64,000 nt of DNA from Emydura subglobosa (GCA_007922225.1 ML679970.1:42690323-42754322), one strand, 5' to 3'; counted from the stretch's first letter, positions 44,724 to 57,252 are shown. Translations and numbers: made by a program. The notes: generated by a model not told the origin, from the letters alone.

Positions 44724-46141
44724 CTATAAAGGAATTGCTTCACACGCTGCCAAAATGCAGTCGCTTCTGTGTGGTGGATGCATTATCAATGCACACCATT
44801 GAGATATTGGCTTGGGACAGGAATGGAAGATGATGTATTACACCCAACTGAAACTACAAGAGCTCCTTATATATGCAACATGTGCCATAATTACTCAAGC
44901 TAGGATATTGCCAGCTCACTGGGGCTCTCACTCCTCATGCTCATGGAGTGTCATGGGGTTTTCGTGACCTAGGCTTGCCATTTTGTGAGAAAGATGACAC
45001 CCCCACTAGCCCAAAAGCCTCTAACAGCGTGCTTCATTAGTGACCCCTGCAGGGCTGGAGAGGAAAAAGTCACCCTTTGTCACCATTATTGCTTGTTTGA
45101 AATGCCTTATTTCTCTTTAGCAGACTCCCATCCAACTGTTGTCTAGGCCTGATGATCCTGCTTAGTTTGAGATGTAAAAGATCACAACCGCTGAGGTGTG
45201 CTTGCTTTTTGCTGATGTGAGTTTCTTTTTGCCCTATTTATTTTGCATCTGAAACCCTTTCTGACTGTTCTGGGCTTGGCAACTTGTCATTCAGGTAATG
45301 AGTCTGATTTTTGCACTATTTTGAGCTGCCAGAAGCTCCATCAGACCCAGAGCAGCTCTTGCTTTGCTGGTGCTTTTTGCTATGTTACTGGCACCTGGCA
45401 GAAAATCAGTTGTCCATGTGGTAGGTAGGTGTGCACTTGAGCTAGCTGGGCTTCCAAATGGTGGCTTCCGAAAGCCAATTGTCAGCTCTTGTTTCCCAGC
45501 AACAATAGGCTCTGTCCCTGCCGCATAGTTATGACACTCTATTGCTGTCCAGTGTGTGCTCTAGTCAAGTCAGCTGCCCTTTTGAGTCACCACATCTTAT
45601 TGAGACAGTGCCAGCACCAGTGCCTTGTCGAGTGGATTTTCTGGTGGGAGGGGGAACGCAGTGTTTGATAGTCTGGAAATGTTTTGGGGCTTTAAAGTCC
45701 AGCAATTGTTCAGGGTGCATGCGTTCATTCCTGATCCTGAGATGAGTGGTGCATGACGGAGACTTTGTGGAAGGTGCTTGTGGTGTCACTTAAGCCTGTC
45801 TGATTCTTTGAGATGACATAACTGTTCATTTGAAAATAAGTTAGTTGTACCAGAGTATCAGCTTTGTGCAGCCATCTCACATTTTAGTAACAGCCTCTCC
45901 CAGTGGAAGAATTTCAGAGCATGGGCTTGCCAGCCCACCTGTTTTGTTTGCTTTAAAATGGTGGGTGAATTAGAGCCCCAGAAGCCAGATGTGTTCAGTT
46001 GCACACAGCAGTGACACTGGAAAGCGGTTAGCTGACCTTTCAAATGGTCTCGTGAATTGCTTTGTCTGCAGGCTGTTAGTGGGGCAGCTTTGAGTTGCTA
46101 ATTACTCACCCGTTCTTTGCCTTTTACCAAGAGTTCTTGGG
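44724..46141. other. Stretch without identified features
   Basis: No gene, RNA or repeat is recognised. It separates two related hAT-type copies. Confidence 0.4.
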
Positions 46142-46280
46142 CAGGGGATTGCAAACGCTGGGGTAGCATGGGCCACGTTTTAGGTGTGAGAAATGCTACC
46201 TGGCCCTTCAGTCACTGCTGTGTAACGTTCCTGTGGCCCGACAGCAATTGCCTACATGGAAAAGCAACAAGAGTGTTTGG
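46142..46280 (+). mobile_element. hAT-type MITE, partial copy 2
   Basis: CAGGGGATTGCAAACGCTGG, GTAGCATGGGCCACGTTTTA and GGTGTGAGAAATGCT line up in order with the left half of 44453-44723, and ATTGCCTACATGGAAAAGCA matches its ATGCCTACGTGGAAAAGTA. The right inverted end is missing. Confidence 0.65.
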
Positions 46281-47443
46281 GTATCTAACTGTGTCTAGTG
46301 TGTGGTAGCCTTCTGCAATGGGGAAATGGCTCACTTTCTCTGTGCTGTTCATTTTGTTTCCCAATTCCTTGTCTGTTCTGAGTTTCCTGATAGACATGAG
46401 GGCAGTGCCCTAACTCTCTTCCTTCTGCAGCTCTGGGAGGACTGGTGTGGCAATGCAAGCTGAACCAACACCTGAGTCTTGGGACCAATTGGGTTAATTT
46501 CCTTTCCCTTTCAGGAGTAGATTCTCAGCATGTTGCTGCCAGGACTTCCCTAGCAGCATGGAGCATCCCTCCCACAACCCCTCTTGCACGTAGTTTCTAG
46601 GAAGGCCCAAATCTTATGTGCTCGGGGACTCCCACAGATGGGCAGCTGCAGACCTAGTATTTGTGCTGTAGCAGGGCAGAATGTCATAGGACATCTCCCC
46701 CAATGGACAAGTGTTGTGAGCAGAGGGTGCACACTTTCCTTTGTCAGCTGCAGAGGTTTCAAGTTGTCAGGAGAAGAGGCAGCAGAGTCTCCCTGAAGGA
46801 TGCTGAAACACTGGGGAAGGAAGACCTCCCCACTAGGAGCCTCATGCTCCGTGCAAGTGCCTGTTATGTGTGATCTCATAAGCTGTGGCAATGGGCAATC
46901 CAAAGGAGGAAGCCTTTAGAACATGGAGGAAGCATGTTATACTACATATGCTGTGGTATGTAGGACCTAAATGTACTGTCATTCATCTATTAAAGTGGCA
47001 AAAGCAAGGCCACTGCGGAAGTATCTGCTCAATTCCCAGACTTACATGTTTAAATTCTTACCCCATATGGGACAGTTCAAAGCTGTGTATTTGGTAGGTA
47101 GTTTTTCGGTTCCAGAATAGGATGCGTTTGGCCTGACTTCCCAATGCTTAACCTTCCTCCCAGGTGCCATGCCTGTTTGGATACAGAAAAGTGAAAGGAC
47201 TGGAAGGTGATGAAGGCATGGGGGTACGGAGGACTTTTGAGAAGAGGTTCCTGTAAGGCCGTGTTGGCACTAGGAAAAATAAGATGTGCTTATGAAGCAG
47301 CTAATATGTTCTAAAATCCTGGTTTAGACAGGGCAAACTGTAGCTTTACCTTGATGTAGCTCCTCACCTGTGGGGAGAGGGGGAAGCCTTACTCAAATGT
47401 CTTGATTCCTCTCCTGGAACTTTCTAACTAAAGCAGTTTTGGC
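46281..47443. other. Stretch without identified features
   Basis: No gene or repeat is recognised up to the hAT transposon. Confidence 0.4.
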
Positions 47444-50016
47444 CAGGGTGGATTGATTTTAAAAAGGCAATTTAAATCATTGATTTAAATCACCAAGAGA
47501 AAATCATTGATTTAAACCAAGTTTCCCACTGATATTTCTTCACATATTTTTTAAACAATGGTGTGAATCTGATCACTAAAACATGTTAATTTATAATGCA
47601 ATACAGCGTTTTACAACATCAAGGAGGATATACTTTGTGTAATTTTTTAGATAACTTGATTTTTATTAATTTAGGAAATAGTACATAATACCCATTACCT
47701 GTGTCAAGCTGCAGATGCAGCAGCAAAACATTAGGAATGGTAAGAACGAAATCTCACACACAAACACAAGAGCACTTACATTTTATTAAACTAAATCATA
47801 AATGTTACATCAATGTTTCACATTTGCAATTGCAGCAGTCTCCTGAGTTGCTGGCTGTCCTTAAACCTTTTTTTTTTTAATTTTCAAGTTTTATTAACTC
47901 TAACAGACAAGTCATCACACACTAAACGTACGCTGTCTTGAAAACTTCTACAACTAGCTCCCATCTTCCCCACTCCCACTGTCATTTTTATTCATAGACT
48001 GAAACAGAAATATGAGTTTTCCTGCTTTTTCAGCTCTCAGTCAATTTCTTAGCTTTGCATGAATAATACCAAACAATGAAAATATTCTCTCTGTGCCTGC
48101 AGAGTAAGCTACTGCTGTGAAAAGTTGGCTTAGCAACTGAAGGAACTCTGTTTCAAGGTGCCTGGCTAATGATTTCCACCAATTCGGGAGAGTGACTTTG
48201 TTCAAAACATCATCAGTAAACATGTACTGTTGAAATGGTTCCACACCAGCCCTGAAATTTATTGACTGGCATAACTGAGGAGTGATTTTGAGATGCCCAT
48301 GCCATAGCAGTATCCTCTTCTTCAGAAGTTAGGCATCTACCTTTATATCTGGGATTGAGAATGTTTGCAAGAAAATGAGGTGGAGTTAGTGCTTGATCCA
48401 TTTGCTTCTTTATTGCCTGCAGTTTAACTTTCTAAAAGGTATTTCTTCAATGTCTCTTGAAGTGCCTTCCAAATTTCTACAGCATCAACAATACAGCAAC
48501 AATTTCTCTGAAGTTTGTTTAAGGCTATGGTTATAGGCTTCAGTATACTCTACATTCCTCTTTAATCCAATGTTAGCTACTTTGGATGAGATACTTCCAT
48601 CTATTTTATCATGGTTTTCTTCACAAAGTTTTATGAGAATAGGCAAGTTCTTAATAAATTGTTAAAACAATCAACCAAAGAATTCCATCGAACATCTTGA
48701 TGAAGAATTAGTTTGGATCCCCCTGCTCTTTTCAGTGAAGCTGAAGCAAAATGGTGGTTACGGAAGTACTTTGTGACTTCAACATTTTCTTTTGTTCCTT
48801 GAGAAGACATACTTAAGACTTTGGCCAAAAGATGCATTAAATGGGCACTGCAGCCATATGTTACTAAGGAGCATCCTTCCATTTCTTCTTCTAAGTATCT
48901 TCTCATCTTTGCCATGTTTGCAGCATTGTCTGTGGACAGAACTGCACACATGACAGTTGAATTTTTGTTCACAGTTGATTACAGCTTTCACTGCCACTTT
49001 TTAAATATTCTGTTGTGTGGGCATTTTCCGATGTATCTATTGTTTCTGAAAGCTATGCAACCCCATCTTCTGTTGTCACACAGGCACATGTTACTGGATC
49101 ATTGTGTACATTGCTCCGCCCATCAAGGCTTAAATCGGCAAATTTCCCCTCAGTATTTCTAGGACACTGTTCAAGTTCCTTCTCATACGCTGTATCTAGC
49201 AACCTTCCACCAATGTCTGATCTACCAGGTGGAGGGTACCTGGTTGTAAGGGTCAACCATGTCAATGAAGTGTTTATTGTTAACAATGCGAAAAGGAGAA
49301 CTTGTGTCATAAATGAAATGAGCAATCTTTTCATCTATGGTGTCTTGTTGGTATTTGTTGTTCCTTACTACAAATCCATCTATGGTGGTGGTTTTACTGG
49401 ATGATTGAAATCTTTTGCTTGCTACTGATGCTTTGTGGTCTGAAATACATTTAGTTGCATCACTGCTGCTAAAAGTACCAATGGATGACTCTGACGTTGT
49501 CACACACAGACAGTCACAGTCAAAGTCTCTTACGCTTAAATGGGGTCCTGAAACAAAATCCAAAAATGATTTTGAATAGTCGTTCTTCTCAGTCCTTCTC
49601 ACTTTATTATTCAGTTAATCATTTACATTTTTTTCAGCAAGGATGCAGATCTGATTCCAAATGACCAAAAAATCTAAGACTGACTGCACTTAGAGTGCAC
49701 TTAATTTTGGAGTAAGCCCCATAAAATTCACTGGCACTTCTGTTTTTTGAGAAAACAAGTATAGGATGCGGTTCCCTTGGGAAAGCTGAATTATGCTGAA
49801 GTAGGGAATAGGGAATAGACTTATGGCATCACCATTATGTAGGTTTAGCATGTTTGTGATGAGATTTAATTGTAACTGTTATTTTTTTAAATGAGAGAGA
49901 CATTTAGTATTTTATTGATTTTTTTAAAAAAATAAAAAACTGATTTTAAATTTTAAAAATCTGATTTTTTTATTTTTTTTTATTTTAAAAAAAGTCATTG
50001 ACTTTTATCCACCCTG
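47444..50016 (-). mobile_element. Fossil hAT DNA transposon (2573 bp) with 8-bp target duplication
   Basis: The left end is CAGGGTGGATTGATTTTAAA. The right end is GACTTTTATCCACCCTG, whose reverse complement begins CAGGGTGGATAAAAG. An exact 8-bp target duplication GTTTTGGC lies at 47436-47443 and 50017-50024. The subterminal regions are AT-rich with TGATTTAAATCA-type motifs. Remnants of a hAT transposase run on the minus strand between about 49600 and 48000, so this was once an autonomous-type element. Stops and frameshifts break the gene. The related short element at 51957-53057 was probably mobilised by the same transposase. Confidence 0.93.
47985..49602 (-). pseudogene. hAT transposase (broken)
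   Basis: The pieces follow the normal order of a hAT cut-and-paste transposase. 49222-49602 gives the N-terminal segment with TIDGFVVRNN, DEKIAHFIYDTSSPFRIV and HFIDMV. 49053-49334 gives YPPPGRSDIGGRLLD and EGKFADLSLDGRSNVHN (catalytic-core LDGWSN block, with Trp changed to Arg). 48631-48972 gives STDNAANMAKMRR, VTYGCSAHLMHLLAKVL and QDVRWNSLVDCF. 48213-48401 gives LTPPHFLANILNPRYKG. 48041-48244 gives WWKSLARH and TAVAYSAGTERIFSLFG, the C-terminal dimerisation motif. After a stop, ELKKQENSYFCF-like sequence continues the C-terminus. The N-terminal BED zinc finger was not found. Multiple stops and shifts make it non-functional. Confidence 0.9.
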
Positions 50017-50024
50017 GTTTTGGC

Positions 50025-50339
50025 TATAGATTATGAAAGACTGAAACAGTCATCACGCAAGTTATGGTCAAGATTCTGCCTTTTATTACATGACTAACAT
50101 TTTTGCAATGCCCAAAAGTGGTAACAATGAAACGTGCTCCACTATGCCCTGGAGAAATCCGAATAAGATGTACTGGAGATTCAACATGCCACGAAAACAA
50201 AATATGAGGTTGGCAAAAGGGGAAAGATGAGGGCTGGTGAGGGTACATCTGCAACCTGCATGAGTGAAGTGGTAGCTATATTAAGGAGCAAGTTTGGTTG
50301 ATAATAGTAACTGCATCAGTGAAATATGCATAGGGTTTT
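50025..50339. other. Short unassigned stretch
   Basis: No feature is recognised between the hAT element and an old CR1. Confidence 0.4.
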
Positions 50340-50965
50340 ATAAGATTTAGTATTAAACACTGATTAAAAATTAGCACTGTAATCAATGAAATTGATTAAG
50401 AAATGACTGCCATCTCAAAGTGTGGTCATTGGAAAATCATCCTCAAATAGGGGGTTTTCTAGTGGGGTTCCACAGGGATTGGTATGAGGCCTGACACTAT
50501 TCAGTTTTTCCATCAGTGGTCTGGAAGTCAATATAAAATAACTTGATTAAAATGTGCAGAGATGGGAGGGGAACTGTAAATAATGAGGGACAGGATAGTC
50601 ACAGAGCAATCTGGATTGCTTGATGTGCTGGATCCATGTGAACAAAATGCCATGCAACACCATGAAATGCAAAAGTATGCAACTAGGAACCAGGAAGGCA
50701 GGCCATACACACAGAATGGGGACAGTATCCTGGAGAGCAGTGCCTCTGGAAGGATTTTGCACAAACAAGTGAACATGAGCTCCAAGTGCAGTACTGTGGC
50801 AAAAAGGGCTCGTGGCTGTATAAATGGGAGAAGTTAGTAGGAGCAAGGTGAGGTGATTTTACTCTGCGTATGGCATTGGTGCCACCAATACTGGAATACT
50901 GTATACTGTTCTGGTGTCCACATCTTAAAAGGATGTTGAAAAATACAAAGGTAGTAAGTGAGCCT
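50340..50965 (+). mobile_element. Ancient CR1 LINE fragment, plus strand
   Basis: Decayed late ORF2 sequence. GGGGTTCCACAGGGATTGGT matches the SGVPQGS(V/I)LGP coding block, CAGTGGTCTGGAAGTCAATA the NDLE block, and GTGCAGTACTGTGGCAAAAA with GGCTCGTGGCTGTATAAATG the A-KKARGCIN segment. AATACTGTATACTGTTCTGG matches LEYCVLFW, and AAAAGGATGTTGAAAAATAC the KKDVEKY block. The subfamily is the same older type as 17630-18725 and 38915-40262. No 3' tail was found. Confidence 0.72.
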
Positions 50966-51948
50966 CTTATGGCTAGGCTTGAGGAGTTCAGGTCTTTCCT
51001 TCTATGCTGCTGCTATGTCAGCATCCCCCAAAGTTACTGCCCTTGCCTTAATTTTAGCCCCGATTTTTGAAGCTGAACTTTAGAGCAGGAATGTGGGAGT
51101 CAGAGGAAAATGACCTTTGTAGCTGGAGCACTGCTGGGACTGCCATGGAGCCAGTGCACTCCCTGATACCGGTGCTGCAGGGGTATGTTCAAATCTTTTT
51201 AAAGCATCACTTGATCCCTCAACTCTGATACTATTAGTGCTTAGGAGAATGTCAGATTTTCTTGTCACTGTCAGGAGTTTTTCTGGCCTGGGATCTCTAA
51301 AGGGAGGGTTAACTTTGACCTGCTGGTTTTTGTTTGTGATTCCAAGTGGCAAGGTTCCTTGAGCTGGCGGTTCATATGAACTTTATATGCTGGACTATGC
51401 TGTGGCGGATGTATTTGCTGGCATTTTAGCCTAGGCACCTTAGTGCACCTTAAGTAAATGCCGGCAGTTTTCAGGCTTATTGTAGACTCTCCTCTTGTCG
51501 TGTGTGTACACACATAAATAGGCTAGCATTTGCTTATGGGTCAGGTTGATCTATGTTTGAAAGCTATGTTGTGATTAAACTTATGTTAGCAAGTTTCTTA
51601 CTGTCTTTACTCCAGTAACCTGTTTTGATTAACGCAGAATCCAGATGCAGATGCTACCTTTGGACCCCAAAAGAGTTAATTAGATGGGACTTCATAGGAA
51701 GGGATTCTCCTTCAGTGTGACTCTCTCTGTCAAAATATTAATTTCATTGCTATCTTTCGCTTTCTGTGTAGGAAGAAATTTGCTGAGTTTGCTTTGTTTT
51801 CCCATGAGTCTGTTGTGACTGCAACCTTATTTAGCACTAGCTTTCGTAAACACCCTTTAGAAATGAGTGTTTTACTTCTGAAAACTATCCAAGTAAGAAC
51901 TTCAGACTTGTTTCAAATTTGACTTATATTAGAAGCAGGGCAGTTTCT
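50966..51948. other. Stretch without identified features
   Basis: No gene or repeat is recognised. Confidence 0.4.
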
Positions 51949-51956
51949 GTTTAAAG

Positions 51957-53057
51957 CAGGGTGGATAAAAACCGATTAAAAATAAATAAATAAAATCTGA
52001 CTGCTTATTTAAATTGGATTTTTATTTAAATTAAATACAGGGTTTAAAAAAATAAACATGCTTAAAATTAAATTTGAAATTGAGCAACCTGTGTTAAAGG
52101 CCTAAGCTTACTATAAGCTATTAAAAACATTTAAATTAAATTAAAAAATAACATGCTTGCTACCAAGTTTTAAAGAGAGTCAAACCACTGAACTGGTGGA
52201 ATTCACTAGCCAACCCCTGGAATCTGAGTTTAAGTGCTAAACCTACTTTTGACAGAAGTAGCCTCTTCTCCATGTGCAAAGAGAAAATTTTCTTCATTTC
52301 AGTTTATTTCAACTAGTTCAGTTCAATGACTAGCTCATTCAAAGTCAACAAAAAGCAGTTGGGAGTTGAAAAAGCAGGAAAGCTTGTTTTCCTCTTCCAA
52401 TCCATGAATAAAAACTTGGTGTGAGAGGATGAGATCTACTAGTTTTAAAATCTTGAAGGATGATCAGAAACAATCAGTTCAATTAACTAAATACAGATAG
52501 TACTTCCTCTGTTTAATAAATCAGGTAGTTTTAAATGCAAAACATATTTTGATAGTCTTTTATGTATCCAACACCTTTAAGGTAGTTTTTACCTTTTAAA
52601 AAAAAAAAAAGGGGGAGGAGGGAAACTGTTCTGTGCATTTTTAATAGAATTTGAATTTCCATCCAAATAGTTAATTTTTTACTTGTGATTTGTGTCAATC
52701 ATCTAAATAAATAAAAAATGCATAATACACCATTGTCTATCATAATAAAAAATTGAGTCTGCATAGACGTAAGTTAAGCTGTATAACTGCTTAAATATAA
52801 ATGTGCATAGATATAGGGTATTCTCCTGATTAAGGAAAAAGAAGCACTAAACTTAGTGTAAAGGCTATATTTAGTTGCAAATCAATATGTTTTAATGATT
52901 ATCAACCAGTGAGAATCAGCCTCTCTTTTGGAAAATAACTGAAGTACAATGCAAATCCTGATTAAAATCAGTGATTTAAATAAAGGTTTCCTGCTTGCTT
53001 ATTTCAGTCTGATTAAAATTGATCTGAATTGCTTTGATTTAAATCAAAGGCACTCTG
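51957..53057. mobile_element. Non-autonomous hAT element (1101 bp) with 8-bp target duplication
   Basis: The left end is CAGGGTGGATAAAAACCGAT. The right end is ATCAAAGGCACTCTG, whose reverse complement starts CAGAGTGCCTTTGAT. An exact 8-bp duplication GTTTAAAG lies at 51949-51956 and 53058-53065. The left end matches both ends of the 47444-50016 transposon (CAGGGTGGAT), and both share AT-rich TTTAAATTAAA/GATTTAAATC subterminal motifs. No coding frame is seen, so it depended on a transposase supplied elsewhere. Confidence 0.88.
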
Positions 53058-53134
53058 GTTTAAAGGGGCAATTACAGTGCCCGGCCCTTTGCCCAGAGGG
53101 AGAAAGCGGAGCCTAAAAACCAGCATTCTGACTT

Positions 53135-53357
53135 GGTTTATGTCTATACAGCTCGCAGAAGTGAGCTTCCCGGCCTGGGTCAACAGACTGGCTCTGAAAC
53201 CTGGGGGTTGGGGAGGCTTCAGAGCCCAAGTTTCAGCCTGAGCTGCAACTTCAAAGTGCTCTTTGCCCAGCTATTTGTAGCGCGCTAGCATGAGTGCTAG
53301 TTCAAATGTGCCAACCCAGACTGGGAGGCTCGCTTCGTTGCATTGTGTAGACAAACC
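53135..53357. mobile_element. MITE with GGTTTRTGTCTAYAC ends
   Basis: The left end is GGTTTATGTCTATACAGC. The right end is GCATTGTGTAGACAAACC (reverse complement GGTTTGTCTACACAATGC). CTT flanks both sides (53132-53134 and 53358-53360) as a 3-bp duplication. Internally GCGCGCTAGCATGAGTGCTA forms inverted blocks. The ends resemble those of the 12976-13222 MITE, so the two may share a transposase. Confidence 0.65.
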
Positions 53358-53611
53358 CTTGCTGGCTTTGGTTGAGTTCTAGAAAAACTAACAATGCTCC
53401 AACCAAAACACGCCTGTTGTTTCTGCTGTGGTTTAGGATTTAGGTCTTTTTATAGTTAACCTGTGAAGCTTTTATCTGCAAAGTGGAGGTCCTGGGAAGG
53501 GAGGAAAAAGAAACTATTTTTACTCCATCACAAATAAGGCTTGGCATGTTTATTTTAGCCTCTGGAGTCACTCAGGCCAGTGTGAGGTTTTTATATTCTC
53601 CTCCTACTGTT

Positions 53612-53618
<7 letters not shown>

Positions 53619-53658
<40 letters not shown>
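53619..53658. repeat. (TA)n microsatellite
   Basis: An uninterrupted TA dinucleotide run of about 20 units, preceded by ACAATAA. It is likely to vary in length between individuals. Confidence 0.97.
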
Positions 53659-53662
<4 letters not shown>

Positions 53663-54424
53663 CAAACCCACTGGGAATCAGAGGAAAATGGTTTGCCACT
53701 CAGGGAAGCTAAGGTTCTGTGGCCTGCTGTAGTGAGGAGTCCCTGGAAGAAGACCTCAGGAGGGGTCAGTAGTTAAATAATACTTTCATATTCTGTGTTG
53801 TATGTAGTGTTCTGATGTCCAGGGGTCATTAATGGCTCTTCTGCTAGGCAGCTGGCCTTGATGTCAGTTCTGTACTGTATATGTACATTTCCATGGCACA
53901 CTCCTCCCTGCAGTGATGGACTCTGCAGTAGGACTTAAAAATCCATTTGCTAGTGGCAAGTAAGAAACTTTCCCTAATGCATATAGGAAGGTGGGGAGCT
54001 TGGCTACCACTTCTGCAGAATTTAAACTTTCCTTTTTAAAATTCCTACTTCTGCCTGCAAAGAAAGGTGTCCAAATGTGATCTGTTGTAGTGCTGTCTCC
54101 CTGAGTCTCCACACATCAGTGTCTCTGCTGTAGCTCAGAGTTTTACCAGGCAGCTGGAGAGGGAATGACAAAGTTAATCCCTTAAACTGCTGCTGTTGAG
54201 AACCCTGCAGGCAGCATGAAACTGACTATCAGGTCAATTTTACCCTGCTGCTTGGGTAAGCTGGGAGGACTCAAAACAGATCTCCTGGGTATTGCCTTTG
54301 GACATCAGTGGTTGGGGATTTTCCTTCATCTGTATTGGCCTCTTTAATACTTACACTGCCTCTCTCAAGTGCTTTCCAGATTTCCTTTTAACCCTTTGAT
54401 CTCGATGACTACAGATCTGCTGTT

Positions 54425-54545
54425 CGTTTTGTGGTAGTGCCTAAGGACCCATATCGTGGATTACGGCTGGGTGTGCTATGTGATTCACAAACAGGGAGCA
54501 CAGATGATCCCTGCCCCCAAGGAGCTTACTGTCTAAATTGCATTG
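54425..54545. mobile_element. Old amniote interspersed repeat (SINE/L2-like)
   Basis: GTGGTAGTGCCTAAGGACCC and then GATCCCTGCCCCCAAGGAGC, followed by TTACTGTCTAA, are a pattern found as a dispersed repeat in reptile and bird genomes. I recognise the pattern but not with certainty the family, and no ends are defined. Confidence 0.45.
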
Positions 54546-57252
54546 GTGTTGGGGGTTGATGATTCATCTAGCATTAGGTCTGTGCAGAACACTTCTTTAT
54601 GGAAGAAACTAAGTGTGAGCAGAATAGTGTATGTGGGCCCTTTAACCTGGTGTGACTAGTGACTGCTGGGAGTGCCCAGTGCACTAGTTTAGCGCCAGCT
54701 AGGCATGCATCAATCCTGTTTTGCCTGGAAAGCTCATAAAACTGACTTGTGCAGCTAGATTTTTATTCTTATATCATTTAATACCAGCCTAGAGCAGAGA
54801 CTTTGAGGCGAGGATTGCAGGACTGTAACCGTTTCAGCATGATTACTCTGTGTGCAGTTGACTCAGAAGTCTGGCTTTCAGAAATGAGTAAGCTACCAGG
54901 CTCCAAGTGTTTGTTCCATTAACTGATTAAAATGTACGGTTGGCTCCAAAGAAATCTGTTGTGTGTTTTGGATTAAGAAGATTTGATTGTAAATTGATTT
55001 AACTATAAGTATTACTATTTATGTAGTGTGAAGTGCCTATAGGAACCCATGTTCCTAAAATTAAGCTGCACTCAGCTGTATCTCTACTTTGCAGGAATAT
55101 AGCATGCGAGTAGTGAAGAGTAGAACTTGCTCTGAGCACTGCATTCCCAGTGGGGTGGGGTGGCCAGTGGGGGAAACTGACCACCGGTTTGGGCACTTGT
55201 CTGTTCACAAGTTCACCCCTTCTCCTGACCGTGCATTGTCTGCTAGTGCAATGACCTTTTGAGGCTGGCCACTGCCTCCAGGGATTATTTGAAGCCTTTC
55301 CTTATTCAGCCTACTACACATGTGGCATTTCTTGTGGACAGGTGAGAGCCATTATGGAGCAATGGAAGTTGAGTGTCAACATGATCTGAACAGGCTGGAT
55401 TAAGTTGATCCTATGGTTCTAGACATGCTCCCCTGTAGCGGTGCTGGAGCCTTGGCCCCTGCCACAGCCGCTCTTCAGGGTGGTGGTAGCAGGGGCCACC
55501 AGCACAAACTAATGCTGGGGAAGCAGGCAAGCTACGGGTTCCCTCTTCCCCACCCACCCTGTCTTCAGCAGACTGGGGTCCAGGCCAGGATTTGGGAAGC
55601 TTCAATTCTTCCCCCCCCCCCATCACATCCTAGCAGACAACCTTCACTGCCCCAAATAGAGGGGTGCTTTCTGCTGGGGTAGGTGGCGGTTAGCTCCTCA
55701 CGGCTGAAGCAGTGAATTGGGGACAGGACAAACTGTGGCCTGAATGGAGACAAGCTCACATTTTATTCTTGCCCACTCAAAGAGGCAGCAGGGCAACACC
55801 CTCTCCAGTTTAGTGCTCAGTTGAAGACAAGGGCTGGCAGATTCACTGGAGATAGGAGCAGTGTCCTGCTGCTTGGCTCTGGAGCAGGCAGGCTAAAGCT
55901 GTAGGGATCCTTGTGTGCTCCAGGCTGTACATGATATGAGGCACTTGCTTTACCCCTCCAGTGTCAGGTACGGCTGCTGCTTTGGTCTCTCTCTACTTAG
56001 AGTAATGTCCAAACCCCTCCCTCTCTGCGCAAACAAGTCTCAAAAGCAAACAGCTCCGGTGAACCAGTCCTTCCCCAGGTCCTCACCCTCTGGGCTACAG
56101 CCTTCAGGAGCCCGCCTCTCATGGTTCAGGGTTGTAACCTGGTTCCTGTAGGAGAACTCGTGCCTTCCCTCTACCACAGCCTCCAGCCTGGAGGCCCTAA
56201 GTAGTGAAATGGGCAGCCCCTTCAGCTGCAGATCTTTTCCTGCTCTTCCCTCAGAGCTCCTCCGTATGCTTGCCTCTTGGGCACAGGCTGGATAAAGGCC
56301 AGACCTTCCCAAGTTGCTTCCCTAGCTCCCTTATTTGGGAGCCTCACTGATTTGTTCCTATCCTTCTGGATTCTGGCTAGCAGGCTGCTGCTCCCTCCCA
56401 GTGTCTCATCCTGCATAGCAAAAGGAAACACTGCTTGCTTCCCCAGCACGCATTGTTTCCAGCCCACGGCTCCCAACCCTGGGTAAATGCAATTCCCCAA
56501 ACGCCTGTCCTGAAAGAGCAAGACCCAATAACAGGGGGTGGGCTTGGGCCTGCCCTTCAAGAGATGGCATGTCCTGCTGTAGGGTCCCAGAGCCTGGAGC
56601 AGAAAACCTGGTTGGTGGTAGTCTGTAAGCAGTGGGAATTGATGTTTGTACAGCCATGACGCAATAAACAGGCTTCCAGGGGGCCTTAGTAAGTCGATTT
56701 GTGGCTCTCCAGAAACCATTGGATGCTGTGCTTTGTGGGTAGCGACTGTTTAGACATCTGGATTATATTGGGGCTGTTCAGGGGAAAATGTCAACAGCTT
56801 GCTGTGGACTGAGAATGACTCCGGTTGCCTGGTGAGGCTGGTGTCACTGGCCTGTCCCTCTGTACAGATTCAATCCTTGTGCTGCTGAAAGAAAATTCAC
56901 TTCCCTAAATGTAAGTGCTGAGAGCACTTGAGGCAGTTCCTAGCCCATGTTCCCAGGGCACAGGGAGACCTTTCCTGACCTTCCGGAGCACTGAGACGGC
57001 ACACTCATTTTATGCATAGTTAATTTATAGAAAGTTCCTGATTAAATTTCCTCCAGTAGCCATAAAACCAAACTCTCTCTCATCAGCCAGCTAATCAAAT
57101 TCTGCTAACTGGCTAATGAGTTCTCTCCTTCCCCAGCTCCAAGGTAACTTCATCTCCCTAATGAACATACCGATTATGCATGAGAAGTGTACTCAAGGGC
57201 TGACCAGGACAGCTGTCCTGTGAACAAGTTGTGTCCCTAATATTGAGACTGA

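Larger units (their letters stand above)
53361..57252. other. Stretch without a supported gene
   Basis: It holds a TA microsatellite (53619-53658) and an old interspersed repeat at about 54425-54545. No exon was recognised in the rest. Confidence 0.4.
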
